From positions 62,001 through 126,000 of the forward strand of contig NZ_BOOJ01000012.1 of assembly GCF_016863175.1 (NCBI RefSeq): DNA of 64,000 nt. The letters are read 5' to 3'. The DNA is from Paraplanobispora siamensis. GTDB taxonomy: Bacteria; Actinomycetota; Actinomycetes; Streptosporangiales; Streptosporangiaceae. The number at the start of each line of letters is the position of its first letter. The first letter of the stretch is position 1. This document shows, in pieces, positions 27,158-36,906 of this stretch. The notes beneath the pieces are model-generated. The model was not told where the DNA came from, ran no database searches, and saw nothing but the letters and a program-made list of their open reading frames with translations. The position numbers were made by a program, and so were the translations under genes.

Positions 27158-27839
27158 CCACCTGGGCCCGCGCCACGCCGGGAGCCGACCAGAGCGCCGA
27201 GACGATGATCTGCCCGTCCCCCGCCTGCGGCTGGTACCGCTCGGGATACTTCGACACCTGCACGCGCTGGCAGACGTCGCCCACCACCGCCGATTGCCAG
27301 GAGCCGTCGGGGTACTTGCGGAGCATCTTGTCCAGGAACGCACCGGTCGCCCACGCCACGTTCAGCCGCTGGGCGGCGCTGCCCCAGGTGGCGCGCTGCT
27401 GGAACACCCCCAGGCTGTCGTGGTCCACCTCCCGGTTGATGTTCCGCACGCCCGTCTCGACGATGGCCGTGGTGATCGCGATGACCGCCGCCCGCTGTGA
27501 GAGGCCCCGGGCGCGGACCGTCTCGATCACCGCCCGGGCGCAGGAGACGCGGTAGCCGTCCATGTAGCCGCGCAGCTTCTTCGTCAGCCGGGTGTTGAGC
27601 CAGGCCGCCAGCTCCGTGTCCTGCGCCGTCACTCCCCTGGAGCCGCAGGGAGCGGTCGGCAGGGGGGCGGCGGTGGCGGTGGTCACGGCTGCGGTTGCGA
27701 TGGCTGCGGTGGCGGTGGTGGGGGCGACAGCGGCGGTGGTGGCGGGCGCGGCGGCCACGACCGTGGCCGCCGTGAGCGGGAGCACCGCCGCGATCACCCC
27801 GGCCCGCGGCGGGCCGGAACGGGTCCGTGACCGGCGCAT
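26763..27839 (-). CDS. Secreted lysozyme-like protein with inactive NlpC/P60-like domain
   Basis: The 358-aa protein starts MRRSRTRSGPPRAG with a signal peptide, then an Ala/Thr-rich linker. Residues ~68-215 form a transglycosylase-like module (AIVETGVRN with Glu128, then DHDSLGVFQQRATWGSA). Residues ~225-358 form an NlpC/P60-like domain whose catalytic positions read TDGSGY (Gly257 for Cys) and TARMVV (Met for His), so this domain should be catalytically dead. It is identical to the domains ending the two neighbouring proteins. The start overlaps the upstream stop (TGATG). The last codons come from the inverted repeat. Confidence 0.85.
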   Translation of the reverse strand: MRRSRTRSGPPRAGVIAAVLPLTAATVVAAAPATTAAVAPTTATAAIATAAVTTATAAPLPTAPCGSRGVTAQDTELAAWLNTRLTKKLRGYMDGYRVSCARAVIETVRARGLSQRAAVIAITTAIVETGVRNINREVDHDSLGVFQQRATWGSAAQRLNVAWATGAFLDKMLRKYPDGSWQSAVVGDVCQRVQVSKYPERYQPQAGDGQIIVSALWSAPGVARAQVVARAKTWSPATAQRVPYSQTKTRGGYRTDGSGYVSMALGLGKPGPITVDLAKPAYTKPIAMNQLLQGDLVIDPVGGNTARMVVIFDRWADAKHTSYWAYQQRAGYGTDHRIVTHGLKAGTQFRAYRPVNIH

Positions 27840-28951
27840 CAGCGGATCCTGACGGGGCGGTAGGCGCGGAATTGGGTGCCGGCCTTCAGCCCGTGGGTGA
27901 CGATGCGGTGGTCGGTGCCGTAGCCGGCGCGCTGCTGGTAGGCCCAGTAGGAGGTGTGTTTGGCGTCGGCCCAGCGGTCGAAGATGACCACCATGCGGGC
28001 GGTGTTGCCGCCGACCGGGTCGATCACCAGGTCGCCCTGGAGCAGCTGGTTCATGGCGATCGGTTTGGTGTAGGCGGGCTTGGCCAGATCCACCGTGATG
28101 GGTCCGGGCTTGCCCAGGCCCAGGGCCATGGAGACGTAACCCGAGCCGTCGGTGCGGTAGCCGCCACGGGTCTTGGTCTGGCTGTAGGGCACCCGCTGCG
28201 CCGTGGCCGGACTCCACGTCTTCGCCCGCGCGATCACCTGGGCGCGGGTGATCGTGGGAGGCGGCACCGGCGCGTCCTCGCGGATGTTCAGCGCCCGGTA
28301 GGGCTTGTACTCACTCCCCGACGACAGGCCGTAGCTGCGCGTGCGATAGTCCGTCCCGTAGCCGCCGCGCTGCTCGTAGGCCCAGTACGAGGTGCGCTTG
28401 GCGTTGGCCCACCGGTCGAAGATGACGACGTGCCGGGTGGTGTTGCTGCCGATGGCGTCGATGAGCAGGTCGCCCCTGCGCAGGTCGGCGATCTTGATGG
28501 AGCGGGTGTAGGTGCTCTTGGCCAGGCCCACGGTGATGGGACCGGGCTTGCCCAGACCCAGCGCCATGGAGACATAACCCGAACAGTCGGTGCGGTAGCC
28601 GCCGCGGGTCTTGGTCTGGCTGTACGGCACGCGCTTGGAGGTGCCCGGGTTCCAGGTCTTGGCGCGGGCGATCATCTGCGACCGTGTGATCGGGGCCGCG
28701 GCGACCGCGGCCATGGTGTCCACGCTCTCCGGTTCCCCGGACGGCTCCGAGGACGGGCTGGGTGTCGCGGATGGGCTCGGCGTCGGGGTGGGGGTGGGGG
28801 TGGGGGTGGGGGTGACCGCCGCGAACGGGCGCGCGGGGGTGTGGGGCGCCGCCTGTGCGGGGGTCAGCGCCACCAGCCCGCTTCCGCATGCGGTCACGGT
28901 GATGAGCGCCAGACTTCCCGCTCTGTTCCAGAAGTTCGGGGTTGGGGGCAT
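27839..28951 (-). CDS. Secreted protein with one intact and one dead NlpC/P60-like domain
   Basis: The 370-aa protein has a signal peptide (MPPTPNFWNRAGSLALITV..., ending AQA) and a Thr-Pro linker (~47-70). NlpC/P60 domain 1 (~88-224) has Cys123 in TDCSGY and His174 in TTRHVV, so it can be an active cell-wall peptidase. Domain 2 (~234-370) has Gly269 and Met320 at these positions and should be inactive. Domain 2 is identical to the last domains of both neighbours. GAGGAG lies 5-10 nt before the ATG; an in-frame start 48 nt upstream would spoil the signal peptide. It overlaps the next gene by 1 nt, so the two form an operon. Confidence 0.87.
   Translation of the reverse strand: MPPTPNFWNRAGSLALITVTACGSGLVALTPAQAAPHTPARPFAAVTPTPTPTPTPTPSPSATPSPSSEPSGEPESVDTMAAVAAAPITRSQMIARAKTWNPGTSKRVPYSQTKTRGGYRTDCSGYVSMALGLGKPGPITVGLAKSTYTRSIKIADLRRGDLLIDAIGSNTTRHVVIFDRWANAKRTSYWAYEQRGGYGTDYRTRSYGLSSGSEYKPYRALNIREDAPVPPPTITRAQVIARAKTWSPATAQRVPYSQTKTRGGYRTDGSGYVSMALGLGKPGPITVDLAKPAYTKPIAMNQLLQGDLVIDPVGGNTARMVVIFDRWADAKHTSYWAYQQRAGYGTDHRIVTHGLKAGTQFRAYRPVRIR
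27850..28233. repeat. Direct third copy of the dead-domain cassette (equals 26774-27157)
   Basis: I see no difference over 384 bp between this stretch and 26774-27157 (constant offset 1076). Similarity ends sharply at both sides. It shares the G of the 26778 position with the left arm, not with the right arm of the inverted repeat. Confidence 0.9.
28785..28812 (+). repeat. G-tract array, (GGGGGT)n
   Basis: Five runs of four to five G separated by single T. On the opposite (coding) strand it encodes the Thr-Pro linker of the secreted NlpC/P60 protein. Five such runs are more than enough for a G-quadruplex in the template strand. Confidence 0.85.
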
Positions 28952-29143
28952 GTTCTCTCCTCGGTCCCGTCGTGGATGTTCGGCCGGCCGGCGGGCCACA
29001 CACTGTCAGGAAATTTCTGAAACATGACGTGAAACCGGTGAAGTTGGGACAATATCTCCCCTTGGTGCCGACGTGACCTGTGATGACTCAGAGCCGGTGA
29101 GACAAGGTTGGGACGAACCAGCATGGCGAATGGAGCCGGGAAC

Positions 29144-30379
29144 ATGAGCCGAAGCCGGCGACTGCGACCGTTACCCGACGACCTGCCCGAACCGGTCCGC
29201 GTTCTCCTGGGAGAGCTGCGAGCCCTGAAGGATCGGGCGGGGCTCGACCTGCGGGCGCTGGAGCAGGCGACGCACGCGAGCCGGTCCTCCTGGGGACGAT
29301 GGCTGGCCGGGGACACGTGGATCCCGGCGGAGGCCGTGGAGGGGCTGGCCCGGCTGTGCCGGGAGGACGAGCGCCGGTTCCGCGCGCTGTGGGAGGTGGC
29401 CGAACAGTCCCGGCGGATGGCCGGGGTCGGCCTCGAAACGGACGGCCGGGATCGGATGGAGGCAAGCGGGGGAAGTCCTGCGCCATCGGTGCCGGGTCCG
29501 GGCGAGGTCTCGGAGAAGGTGCCGGGTCCGGGCGCGGCGATGGAGGGGGTCTCGGGTCCGGCCAGGGCAATGGAGGAAGTCGCGAGTTCGGGCACGGCGG
29601 TGGAGACGATCGCGGGTCCGGGCGGGCACGGGCAGAAGAGGCCTGCTCCACCGATGCCGAGCGGAAGGGCACCCGTGCCGGACGGAGGGGCACCCATGCC
29701 GGACGGAGGGGCACCCATGCCGGATGGAGAGGCGCCCGTGCCGGGCGGAGGAGCACCCGTGCCGGACGGAGGGGCACCCGTGCCCGGTACGGCCCCGCCA
29801 CGCGGACCGGCGGGCTTCCTCCGGTGGCGGTTCCGGGTGGGGGCGGTCCTGGGCCTGTCGGCCGGAGTGATCGCCGGGTTCATGATCGCCGGCTCGTTCT
29901 CCGGGAGCGGGGCGAGCGGCGAGGAGGAACCGACCCCGACGCCCACCCGCACTCGAGCCGAGGCGGTCACCCGGACCGAGGTCATCGCGCGGGCGAAGAC
30001 GTGGAGTCCGGCCACGGCGCAGCGGGTGCCCTACAGCCAGACCAAGACCCGTGGCGGCTACCGCACCGACGGCTCGGGTTACGTCTCCATGGCCCTGGGC
30101 CTGGGCAAGCCCGGACCCATCACGGTGGATCTGGCCAAGCCCGCCTACACCAAACCGATCGCCATGAACCAGCTGCTCCAGGGCGACCTGGTGATCGACC
30201 CGGTCGGCGGCAACACCGCCCGCATGGTGGTCATCTTCGACCGCTGGGCCGACGCCAAACACACCTCCTACTGGGCCTACCAGCAGCGCGCCGGCTACGG
30301 CACCGACCACCGCATCGTCACCCACGGCCTGAAGGCCGGCACCCAATTCCGCGCCTACCGCCCGGTCAACATCCACTGA
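29144..30379 (+). CDS. Membrane-anchored HTH protein with extracellular dead NlpC/P60-like domain
   Basis: The 411-aa protein has a cytoplasmic XRE-type HTH (~14-90; LRALEQATHASRSSWGRWLAGD), a long Gly/Pro linker with eight-residue repeats (APMPDGGAPMPDG) and one membrane helix (~231-252). An extracellular domain (~282-411) carries Gly310 for the catalytic Cys and Met361 for His. That domain is identical to the ends of the two secreted neighbours. The layout (DNA-binding inside, wall domain outside) suggests a one-component wall sensor; this is inference. GGAG stands 9 nt before the ATG at 29144; an upstream ATG at 29123 has no such site. It is divergent from the secreted pair. Confidence 0.85.
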   Translation: MSRSRRLRPLPDDLPEPVRVLLGELRALKDRAGLDLRALEQATHASRSSWGRWLAGDTWIPAEAVEGLARLCREDERRFRALWEVAEQSRRMAGVGLETDGRDRMEASGGSPAPSVPGPGEVSEKVPGPGAAMEGVSGPARAMEEVASSGTAVETIAGPGGHGQKRPAPPMPSGRAPVPDGGAPMPDGGAPMPDGEAPVPGGGAPVPDGGAPVPGTAPPRGPAGFLRWRFRVGAVLGLSAGVIAGFMIAGSFSGSGASGEEEPTPTPTRTRAEAVTRTEVIARAKTWSPATAQRVPYSQTKTRGGYRTDGSGYVSMALGLGKPGPITVDLAKPAYTKPIAMNQLLQGDLVIDPVGGNTARMVVIFDRWADAKHTSYWAYQQRAGYGTDHRIVTHGLKAGTQFRAYRPVNIH

Positions 30380-30448
30380 CCCCTCAAACAGCGGGAACCA
30401 TCCGGTGTGCCCCGATCACGCGAACCCGTGACCGGGGCACACCGGACC

Positions 30449-30477
<29 letters not shown>
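29985..30477. repeat. Right arm of the 493-bp inverted repeat (partner 26665-27157)
   Basis: This arm runs from inside the HTH protein gene through its stop and terminator into the final codons of the intact uvrA-like gene. Because the uvrA codons are in their natural place here, this arm is the likely source and the left arm the copy. Confidence 0.93.
30402..30445. terminator. Bidirectional terminator between the HTH protein and uvrA-like genes
   Basis: CCGGTGTGCCCCG and CGGGGCACACCGG form a perfect 13-bp stem that continues inward through ATCACG/CGTGAC with one mismatch. Confidence 0.9.
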
Positions 30478-32845
<2,368 letters not shown>

Positions 32846-32851
32846 GCCTTC

Positions 32852-32882
32852 AAGTCTCTCATTGAACTAGATATGAAGACTT
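32852..32882. promoter_or_regulatory. Dyad between uvrA-like and MerR genes, candidate MerR operator
   Basis: AAGTCTCTCAT (32852-32862) and ATGAAGACTT (32873-32882) are inverted repeats with one extra base in the left arm and a 10-nt centre. The dyad lies between the two divergent starts, so one bound regulator could control both. Confidence 0.5.
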
Positions 32883-32913
32883 TTGCCAGGACGATGCGAG
32901 ATAATCACAGGAA

Positions 32914-33720
32914 ATGGAGAATAACCTTCAACTCAGCGGCGAAGCCCGGACCATGTCGGACGGGTCGGAGGAGCGCGCGTCGGCCGGGCTGCGCCCCGTC
33001 GACCTGGCCCGCCTGGTGGGCCTGTCGACCCAGCAGATCCGCAACTACGCCGAGATGGGCGTCCTGCCCCCGGTTCCGCGGACCCCCTCCGGCTACCGCC
33101 GGTTCGACGCCCGGCACCGCCGGGCCCTGCTGGCCTGCAGGGCGCTGGAGCGGGGGTACGGCCTGCACGTCGCCCGGTCGATCATGCAGGCCGTACACGC
33201 CGGTGACCTGCCCCGGGCGCTCACGCTCATGGACGCCGGCCATGCCGCGCTGCACGAGCAGCGGATCTCCCTGCGGGCGGCTGGAGAGGCGCTGGAGGCG
33301 GTCGCGGAGCAGGCGCCGGAGGCCGCGGACGTGCCGCGGCAGGGCATGCGCATCGGAGAGGTGGCCGCCTACCTGGGCGTGCGAACATCGGCCCTGCGGC
33401 TGTGGGAGTCGGCCGGGCTGCTGACCCCACGGCGCGAGGCGATCACGGGATACCGCCGCTTCGACGCCGCCGACGTCCGGGACGCGCGGATGATCCAGCT
33501 GCTGCGCCGCAGCCGTTATCCCCTGGCCGTCATCAGGCCCATCCTCGACGGCCTGCGCCGTACCGGCAGCAGTGACGCGCTGCGCGCGGCCATCGCGCAG
33601 CGTCAGGCGGAGCTGATCGAGCGGGCGGCCGTCATGCTCGAAGGCGCGAGCCTGCTCCACCGGCACCTGGTGGCGCTGGGACTCGTTGCCGACATCTCGA
33701 CCACCCGGCCGGATGAATAG
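32914..33720 (+). CDS. Regulator with two MerR-type HTH domains
   Basis: The 268-aa protein has one MerR HTH at ~25-72 (VDLARLVGLSTQQIRNYAEMG) and a second at ~145-194 (IGEVAAYLGVRTSALRLWES), each followed by SGYRRFDA or TGYRRFDA wings. A helical tail has no obvious ligand domain. Fused MerR domains would let one chain recognise a whole dyad. The start at 32914 has AGGAA very close; an ATG at 32953 is a possible alternative. It is divergent from the UvrA-like gene. TioE of the thiocoraline cluster, next to UvrA-like TioU, is a known parallel. Confidence 0.85.
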   Translation: MENNLQLSGEARTMSDGSEERASAGLRPVDLARLVGLSTQQIRNYAEMGVLPPVPRTPSGYRRFDARHRRALLACRALERGYGLHVARSIMQAVHAGDLPRALTLMDAGHAALHEQRISLRAAGEALEAVAEQAPEAADVPRQGMRIGEVAAYLGVRTSALRLWESAGLLTPRREAITGYRRFDAADVRDARMIQLLRRSRYPLAVIRPILDGLRRTGSSDALRAAIAQRQAELIERAAVMLEGASLLHRHLVALGLVADISTTRPDE

Positions 33721-33753
33721 GATTCGGGGGTCCTGAGCGAAGGGGAGGATGCC

Positions 33754-34404
33754 GTGGTCCGGGCGGTGGTGTTCGACGTGGGGGAGACCCTGATCGACGA
33801 GACGCGGATCTGGTCGCGCTGGGCGGACCGGCTGGGCGTCACCCGGTTCACCATGCTCGGCGTGCTGGGCGGCATGGCCGCGCTCGACCGGTCCTTCGCC
33901 GAGGCCTTCGAACTCATCCGGCCCGGTTTCGACGTCGAGGCCGAGCAGGAGGCGTGGAGGCTCGACGACCCCGAGGGGCTCCGGGTGAACTTCGACGCCG
34001 GGGACCTCTATCCCGACGTACGGCCCGGCCTGGCCGCGCTCCGCGACCTCGGCTACGAGCTGATCATCGCGGGCAATCAGCCGCCGCAGGCCTACGACGC
34101 GCTGGCCGCGATGGACCTGCCGGTGGACGCCGTCTACACCTCCGACGGCTGGGGCGTCGCCAAGCCCGACCCCGCGTTCTTCGCCAAGGTCGTGGCGGTG
34201 TCCGGCCGCGAGGCCGGGGAGATCCTCTACGTGGGCGACCGCCTCGACAACGACGTGCTCCCGGCCCGGCGCGCGGGCATGCGGACCGCCCTGATCCGCC
34301 GCGGCCCCTGGGGCTATCTCCACGCCGCCCGCCCCGAGGCGGCCCACGCCGACCACGTCGTGGACGGTTTCCCCGACCTGGTCGCCGCACTCGGGCGCCG
34401 CTGA
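33754..34404 (+). CDS. HAD-superfamily hydrolase
   Basis: The 216-aa protein has all four HAD motifs: VVFDVGETL (nucleophile Asp), IIAGNQPP (motif II in place of S/T), KPDPAFF (Lys) and YVGDRLDNDVLPA. The second residue after the nucleophile Asp is Gly, not Asp; the usual acid/base Asp is therefore absent (DVGET), as in some HAD proteins annotated as hydrolases. A phosphatase function is thus uncertain. GGGGAGGA precedes the GTG start. It may be co-transcribed with the MerR gene 33 nt upstream. Confidence 0.82.
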   Translation: MVRAVVFDVGETLIDETRIWSRWADRLGVTRFTMLGVLGGMAALDRSFAEAFELIRPGFDVEAEQEAWRLDDPEGLRVNFDAGDLYPDVRPGLAALRDLGYELIIAGNQPPQAYDALAAMDLPVDAVYTSDGWGVAKPDPAFFAKVVAVSGREAGEILYVGDRLDNDVLPARRAGMRTALIRRGPWGYLHAARPEAAHADHVVDGFPDLVAALGRR

Positions 34405-34470
34405 CCGCCGTACCCCGCCTCGCCGTACCGGCGCCGTGGGGAGCCTGACGTTTCGCCGCGCAGGGGAAGC

Positions 34471-34556
34471 GCACGGGAGCCGGAGGCCCCGCCTCGCGGC
34501 CCGGGAGCCGGAGATCCCCCTCACGGCACGGGAGCCGGAGATCCCCCTCACGGCAC
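34471..34556. repeat. Tandem repeat, 27-nt unit, two copies plus a degenerate one
   Basis: GGGAGCCGGAGATCCCCCTC ACGGCAC (27 nt) occurs at 34503 and 34530 without change; a diverged copy begins near 34473. It lies between the HAD gene and the convergent gamma-glutamyltransferase-like gene. Confidence 0.85.
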
Positions 34557-34606
34557 GGGGGGCCGGGGGCCCGCCTCCGCGGTGAGGGAGGCGGGGGGCA
34601 GGAGCG

Positions 34607-36145
34607 TCAGAGGCCGAGGGCGGCTCCGATGAGGGAGCGGGGGTCGGCGGCTCCGGCCAGGACGCCCGAGGGGAGCACGTCGATCAGGTGGGCGTGGCCG
34701 AAGGCGGAGCCGTACGGCAGGGAGCCGACGGGGTGCCCGCGCTCGGCGAGGCCCTCGGCCCACGGGCCGCCCTCCTCCACCTCGACCACGGCCCGGTCGG
34801 GGTCGACCCAGGTGTCGAAGCCGGTGCCGCCGGAGGCCAGCCGCCAGCGGGCGGTGCCGACGGCCCGGCCGGGGTCCTGGCCGTGCAGGAGAAGGCGGGT
34901 GATGACCTGCATCAGGATCTGCGGCTGGGCGTCGCCGCCCATGGTGCCCACCACCGAGCGGAGCGAGCCGTCCGGGTGGGTGATCAGCCCCGGGACCAGG
35001 GTGTGCGGGGGACGCCTGCCGGGTCCGTACTCGGCGGGGTGGCCCGGCGCCAGGGAGAAGCCGATGCCCCGGTTGTGCAGGTTGATACCGGTGCGCGGTT
35101 CGAAGACCAGGCTGCCGAACCCGGCGGCGTTGGACTGGATCAGGGAGACGCCCATGCCCTCGCCGTCCACCGCGCACAGGTAGGTGGTGTCCCCGGGGGA
35201 GGTCAGGTCGCGCACCGAGAGCCGCCGTGCGGGGTCGATCAGGGTGCGGCGCCCGGCGGCGGAGTCCAGGACCCCGGTGACGGACGCGCCGTCGTAGAGC
35301 ACCTCCGGCCGGTCGTGCCCGGCGACCCGCGCGGACTCGGCCAGCAGGTGGGCCCAGAGCGGGTCGGCCGGGTCGGCGGGCAGGTCGAGGCCCTCGGCGA
35401 CGGCCAGGCCGAGCAGCATCAGGTAGCCCTGGGAGTTGGGCGGCATCGTCCACACGTCGTGCCCGAAGAGCCGCATCCGCAGCGGGTCCACCCACTCGGC
35501 GCTCTCCTTGGCCAGGTCGTCCTCGGTGTACTCGCCGCCGCCCGCGGCGACCAGCCCCTCCCCGAACTCGCCGAGATAGAAGCCGTCGCGCCCGCCGATC
35601 AGCGCCTTCAGAGACCGGGCCACCCCCGGCCGCCGGATCAGGTCGCCGGCCGAGCGCGCGGAGGCGAAGTCCTCGCACAGCGGACCGACCGTCGCCAGGG
35701 CGGGCGCCAGCAGCGGCGAGGCGGGGAAGCCCTCGGTGGCCAGGCCGATCGCCGGGGTCAGCACCTCGGCCAGCGGCAGCCTGCCGTAGCGGCCGTGCAG
35801 GGCCAGCCACCCGTCGGCGCAGCCCGGCACGGGGGCGGAGCGGAGGTCGTGGTGGAACGGCATGCGCGTGTGCCCCTCGGCCCGCAGCCGCTCCGGGTCG
35901 GCGCCCGATCCCGCCCGGCCGGAGGCGTTGAGCGCCGCGGGCGTGCCGGAGCCGTCGTGCACGAGCGCGAACAGGTCTCCGCCCAGCCCGCACATGTGCG
36001 GGGCCGTCACCGCCAGTACGGCGTTGGCGGCGACCGCCGCGTCGGCGGCCGACCCGCCGCGCTCCAGCATCGCGACCCCGGCCCGGGAGGCCAAGTGGTC
36101 GACCGTGCAGACCATGCCGGAACGCGCGTATCGAGTGTTGTGCAT
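34607..36145 (-). CDS. Gamma-glutamyltransferase family protein (Ntn hydrolase)
   Basis: The 512-aa protein follows the family from HNTRYARSGMVCTVDHLAS through GGSAADAAVAAN to the autoprocessing site DTTYLCAVDGEGMGVSLIQSN. There Thr320 is the expected nucleophile of the small subunit. FGSLVFEPRTGINLHNR and GTMGGDAQPQ also fit. There is no signal peptide, so it may be cytoplasmic and act on gamma-glutamyl or acyl substrates other than glutathione. The ATG has no Shine-Dalgarno, and TACGCT stands 7 nt upstream as a -10 box, suggesting a leaderless mRNA. Longer in-frame starts look non-coding. Confidence 0.88.
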   Translation of the reverse strand: MHNTRYARSGMVCTVDHLASRAGVAMLERGGSAADAAVAANAVLAVTAPHMCGLGGDLFALVHDGSGTPAALNASGRAGSGADPERLRAEGHTRMPFHHDLRSAPVPGCADGWLALHGRYGRLPLAEVLTPAIGLATEGFPASPLLAPALATVGPLCEDFASARSAGDLIRRPGVARSLKALIGGRDGFYLGEFGEGLVAAGGGEYTEDDLAKESAEWVDPLRMRLFGHDVWTMPPNSQGYLMLLGLAVAEGLDLPADPADPLWAHLLAESARVAGHDRPEVLYDGASVTGVLDSAAGRRTLIDPARRLSVRDLTSPGDTTYLCAVDGEGMGVSLIQSNAAGFGSLVFEPRTGINLHNRGIGFSLAPGHPAEYGPGRRPPHTLVPGLITHPDGSLRSVVGTMGGDAQPQILMQVITRLLLHGQDPGRAVGTARWRLASGGTGFDTWVDPDRAVVEVEEGGPWAEGLAERGHPVGSLPYGSAFGHAHLIDVLPSGVLAGAADPRSLIGAALGL

Positions 36146-36277
36146 GTTCAAGAGCGTACGACCGGGCGGAAAAGCGCCACGTCCGGGTACGGCGTTGCGG
36201 ACGGTGCCGGTGAGGGCGGTGGGGCCCATGCCGCCAGGGGCGGTGGTCCCAGGCGGAGGCGGCGGAGGTGAACGCCG

Positions 36278-36847
36278 TCAGAGGCGGTAGCTCCAGGTGA
36301 TCGCGCCGTTCCGCAGATCGCCGGCGAGCTCGCGCACGTAGTCGATCTCGGCCCGCAGGACGGCCCGCTGGTACTCGGACTCCACGAGGAAGACGCGCTT
36401 CAGGAACGTCCCGGTCTGGGCGATCTCGGTCTCCAGCGCGGCCAGCCGTTCCTGAAGGGAGGTCAGGCGCTCCTCGATCGCGGCGGCCGCCTCCTCGGGG
36501 GGCAGCACCGGCAGGAAGGCCAGTGCGGCGGGGAACTCGGGGAACTCCCTGGCCGGGGTGGACAGCATCGTACGCATCCACTGCACGAGCGTCTGCCGGC
36601 CGGTGCCGGTGAGCTCGTAGACGGTCCGCTCCGGGCGGTTCTCCTCGCGCGAGGTCTCGCGGACCGCGATGAGCCCGTCGCGGAGCAGCCGGTCGATCGT
36701 CTGGTAGACGCTGTTGCGCTGGGCGACGTTGACCACGTCGTCCTTGTGCCGCTCCTTGATCAGCTGCTGCATCCGGTAGGCGTGCATGGGCTCCTCGGCG
36801 ACCAGGGAGAGCAGGGCCATGGCCAGCGGAGAACGCCTCGTCGACAT
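36278..36847 (-). CDS. PadR-family transcriptional regulator
   Basis: The 189-aa protein starts MSTRRSPLAMALLSLVAEEPMHAYRMQQLI, a PadR winged helix with VAQRNSVYQTIDRLLRDGLI, then a long helical C-terminus with a coiled coil (~115-160). It probably represses the divergent FAD monooxygenase gene and itself. An in-frame ATG at 36880 would add 11 residues; the family start favours 36847. That upstream ATG lies in the shared palindrome. Confidence 0.88.
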   Translation of the reverse strand: MSTRRSPLAMALLSLVAEEPMHAYRMQQLIKERHKDDVVNVAQRNSVYQTIDRLLRDGLIAVRETSREENRPERTVYELTGTGRQTLVQWMRTMLSTPAREFPEFPAALAFLPVLPPEEAAAAIEERLTSLQERLAALETEIAQTGTFLKRVFLVESEYQRAVLRAEIDYVRELAGDLRNGAITWSYRL

Positions 36848-36862
36848 GGGCTCATCGTAGGC

Positions 36863-36906
36863 TTGCCGGGTTTTAGTCATAATATGTATAGTCAGTTCAT
36901 GACTAA
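36863..36906 (+). promoter_or_regulatory. Leaderless promoter and 8-bp dyad of the FAD monooxygenase gene
   Basis: TTGCCG (36863-36868) and TATAGT (36887-36892) are 18 bp apart; the ATG starts 6 nt after the -10 box, with no Shine-Dalgarno. TTAGTCAT (36873-36880) and ATGACTAA (36899-36906) are perfect inverted repeats flanking the -10 box. They are the likely PadR operator. Confidence 0.65.
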
